NCBI RefSeq assembly: GCF_001484605.1 | Contig: NZ_CP013747.1 | Location: forward strand, 3,162,001-3,226,000 | Source of the DNA: Pseudarthrobacter sulfonivorans | Lineage (GTDB): Bacteria; Actinomycetota; Actinomycetes; Actinomycetales; Micrococcaceae | Length of the DNA: 64,000 bases | Reading direction: 5' to 3' | Part shown: piece by piece, positions 62,407 to 64,000 of the stretch | Layout: every line of letters begins with the position of its first letter | Position numbering within the stretch: the stretch's first letter is position 1 | The notes under the pieces: generated by a model | Told to the model about the DNA's origin: nothing | What the model saw: the letters and a program-made list of their open reading frames with translations, nothing else | The model's database searches: none | Made by a program: the position numbers and the translations under genes

Positions 62407-63831
62407 ATGGTCAACACAGCCGAATCGAGTTCTGCTACCGCTGCCTTCACTTCAGCGCCGGAGCCAGGAGCGCGCACCAAGGCCCGCATCGCCCTCATCG
62501 GCACCGGTGGCCGCTCCGAGATGTACATCCGGGCCATCTTCGGCAAGCACGCCGATACCGCGGAACTGGTGGCTTTCTCCGACGTGAACCCCGGCCGCGT
62601 GGAGTTCTACCAGAAGCTCATCCAGGAACTCGGTGCGCCCGGACCCGTCGCTTCCTTTGACCCCGCAGACCTCACCGCCTACATCCAGGCCAACAACATC
62701 GACCGCGTTGTGGTGACCACGCCGGACTACACCCACGCGGACTACATCGTGGAGGCACTCGAGGCGGGCGCCGACGTCGTGGTCGAAAAGCCCCTCACCA
62801 TCGACGCCGAAGGCTGCCGCCGCATCACCAAGGCCGTGGCGGAAACCGGCCGCAACGTGGTGGTCACCTTCAACTACCGCTACTCACCGCGCAACAGTGC
62901 GCTGAAGGAAATCATCCAGAGCGGCGTGATCGGCAAGGTGACCTCCATCGACTTCAGCTGGGTCCTGGATACCGTCCACGGCGCCGACTACTTCCGCCGC
63001 TGGCACCGCGAAAAGAAGAACTCCGGCGGCCTGCTGATCCACAAGGCATCGCACCACTTCGACCTGGTCAACTGGTGGATCAACGACGTCCCGGAGCGCG
63101 TGTTCGCCTCCGGTGGCCTCAAGTTCTACGGCGATGAGAACGCCGCCGAGCGCGGCCTGGGTCCCCGTCCGGAGCGTGGAACGCCCGACGCCGGCGCGCC
63201 CGATACTGCCGAAAAGGATCCGTTTGCGCTGGACCTGCGTGAGGATGAGCGCCTGAAGGCCCTCTTCCTGGACAACGAGCACTACGACGGCTACCGCCGC
63301 GACCAGGACGTCTTCACCGGCGGCATCACCATCGAGGACAACCTGGCACTCGTGGTGGAGTACCAGGGCGGCCCGCGCCTGAGCTACTCCCTGAACGCCC
63401 ACAGCCCGTGGGAAGGCTACCGCGTGGCCGTCAACGGCACCGAAGGCCGGGCCGAACTTGAAGTGGTGGAACGCGCCGCCGTCCTCAACAGCACGGACAA
63501 AAAGACCGTGGTGGACCCCAGCGCCACCCCCATCGAGGAGGAAGACGCCGTCCGCCGCAACGGCGAACGCCTGGTGGTCCAGCGCCACTGGGAAGCTGCC
63601 TACGAGGTGCCCATCCTTAACGGCGAAGGCGGCCACGGCGGCGGCGACGACCTGCTCCTCTCCGACCTCTTCAACGGTCCCGGCGAGGACCCGCTGGGCC
63701 GTCCGTCCGGCTACCTCGACGGCCTCCGCTCCGTGTCCGTGGGCATCGCCGGCAACCTTTCGCTGGAGTCCTCCCTTCCCGTCCGCATCGAGGATCTCCA
63801 CCTCGGCGCAGACCTTCGCCGCGACGCCTAG
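62407..63831 (+). CDS. Gfo/Idh/MocA family oxidoreductase, long form
   Basis: A 474-aa NAD(P)-dependent dehydrogenase. The nucleotide fold is ARIALIGTGGRSEMYIRAIF, and the EKP motif is intact in VVVEKPLTIDAEG. The second domain has FNYRYSPRNSALKE, and SGGLLIHKASHHFDLVNWW carries the likely catalytic residues. I chose ATG 62407, with AAGGGA upstream. It is longer than usual (350-400 aa), with an insert around residues 250-300. It begins an operon with the epimerase-like gene and is under LacI control. Sugar unknown. Confidence 0.88.
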   Translation: MVNTAESSSATAAFTSAPEPGARTKARIALIGTGGRSEMYIRAIFGKHADTAELVAFSDVNPGRVEFYQKLIQELGAPGPVASFDPADLTAYIQANNIDRVVVTTPDYTHADYIVEALEAGADVVVEKPLTIDAEGCRRITKAVAETGRNVVVTFNYRYSPRNSALKEIIQSGVIGKVTSIDFSWVLDTVHGADYFRRWHREKKNSGGLLIHKASHHFDLVNWWINDVPERVFASGGLKFYGDENAAERGLGPRPERGTPDAGAPDTAEKDPFALDLREDERLKALFLDNEHYDGYRRDQDVFTGGITIEDNLALVVEYQGGPRLSYSLNAHSPWEGYRVAVNGTEGRAELEVVERAAVLNSTDKKTVVDPSATPIEEEDAVRRNGERLVVQRHWEAAYEVPILNGEGGHGGGDDLLLSDLFNGPGEDPLGRPSGYLDGLRSVSVGIAGNLSLESSLPVRIEDLHLGADLRRDA

Positions 63832-63861
63832 TCCGCCGCCCGAAATCCCAAAGGAACCAAC

Positions 63862-64000
63862 ATGAGCAGGATCTTTGTCACCGGCGGCTCCGGCCGGCTG
63901 GGGCGCAGCGTCGTGGCCGGGCTCGCGGCTGCGGGCCACGAGGTCATCTCGGTGGACCGCGACGCCATCCCGGCGGACCAGCTGCCGGCCGGCGTTGTGC
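63862..64000 (+). CDS. NAD(P)-dependent epimerase/dehydratase-like protein, N-terminus (partial)
   Basis: Only the first 46 codons are in the window. ATG 63862 has AAGGAA upstream. MSRIFVTGGSGRLGRSVVAG is an SDR nucleotide-binding motif (TGGSGRLG). It is 30 nt after the oxidoreductase gene, so in the same operon. Confidence 0.8.
   Translation, partial: MSRIFVTGGSGRLGRSVVAGLAAAGHEVISVDRDAIPADQLPAGVV

Overview
The window is a stretch of chromosome from a high-GC actinobacterium. Protein features and gene neighbourhoods point to the Micrococcaceae (Arthrobacter/Pseudarthrobacter type); this is an inference from composition and recognisable proteins, since no database search was possible. I see no prophage, insertion sequence or CRISPR array. 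It reads as about 60 genes of ordinary chromosome plus several accessory carbohydrate-uptake loci.

Layout. 0-2 kb: the end of purC, then a divergent pair made of an XRE-TPR regulator and a tiny secreted peptide carrying two copies of the motif VGNWPDPM, then tRNA-Pro(CGG). This pair resembles the RRNPP peptide-pheromone systems of Firmicutes and is the most interesting object here. 2-13 kb: a heterodimeric ABC exporter, a metallophosphoesterase, a class A penicillin-binding protein, a DUF4177 protein, RidA, a NUDIX hydrolase, a GlxR/Crp regulator and a MarP-type membrane serine protease. 13-20.7 kb: aroQ next to a truncated LacI gene, galE, a GH36 alpha-galactosidase and its ABC importer. 20.9-27.3 kb: a Gfo/Idh/MocA oxidoreductase, a LacI regulator, and a second sugar ABC importer with a DeoR regulator. 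27.5-45.4 kb: acs, a membrane protein, nth, a CoA-type NUDIX hydrolase, a YegP-like protein, a family-A polymerase-like protein, a small self-regulated HTH protein, the Flp/Tad pilus cluster (Ssd, TadA, TadB, TadC, pilin, two TadE/G proteins), a DEAH helicase with DUF1998, a GNAT protein, a membrane protein and trhO. 45.4-58.9 kb: two paralogous lipoproteins, a TipA-like MerR regulator, a methyltransferase, topA, an SseB-like protein, Ppx/GppA, proC, a KtrAB potassium uptake pair, an AcuC-type deacetylase and an ArsR regulator. 58.9-64 kb: an FMN-dependent lactate-type dehydrogenase with a divergent GntR/LldR regulator, a LacI regulator, a Gfo/Idh/MocA oxidoreductase and the start of an epimerase-like gene.

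How it fits together. The ponA-RidA-NUDIX-crp-marP block and the acs-nth-ssd-tad-helicase-topA block recall the gene order of Mycobacterium tuberculosis around Rv3646c-Rv3682, here split by sugar loci. The sugar loci pair ABC importers with local regulators (LacI, DeoR), and several promoters carry clear palindromic operators. A Crp-like site precedes the second importer, which suggests that the Crp homologue in this window links sugar uptake to cAMP. At least eleven genes have a TAnnnT -10 box exactly 6 or 7 nt before the start codon and therefore look leaderless; I used this to choose their starts.
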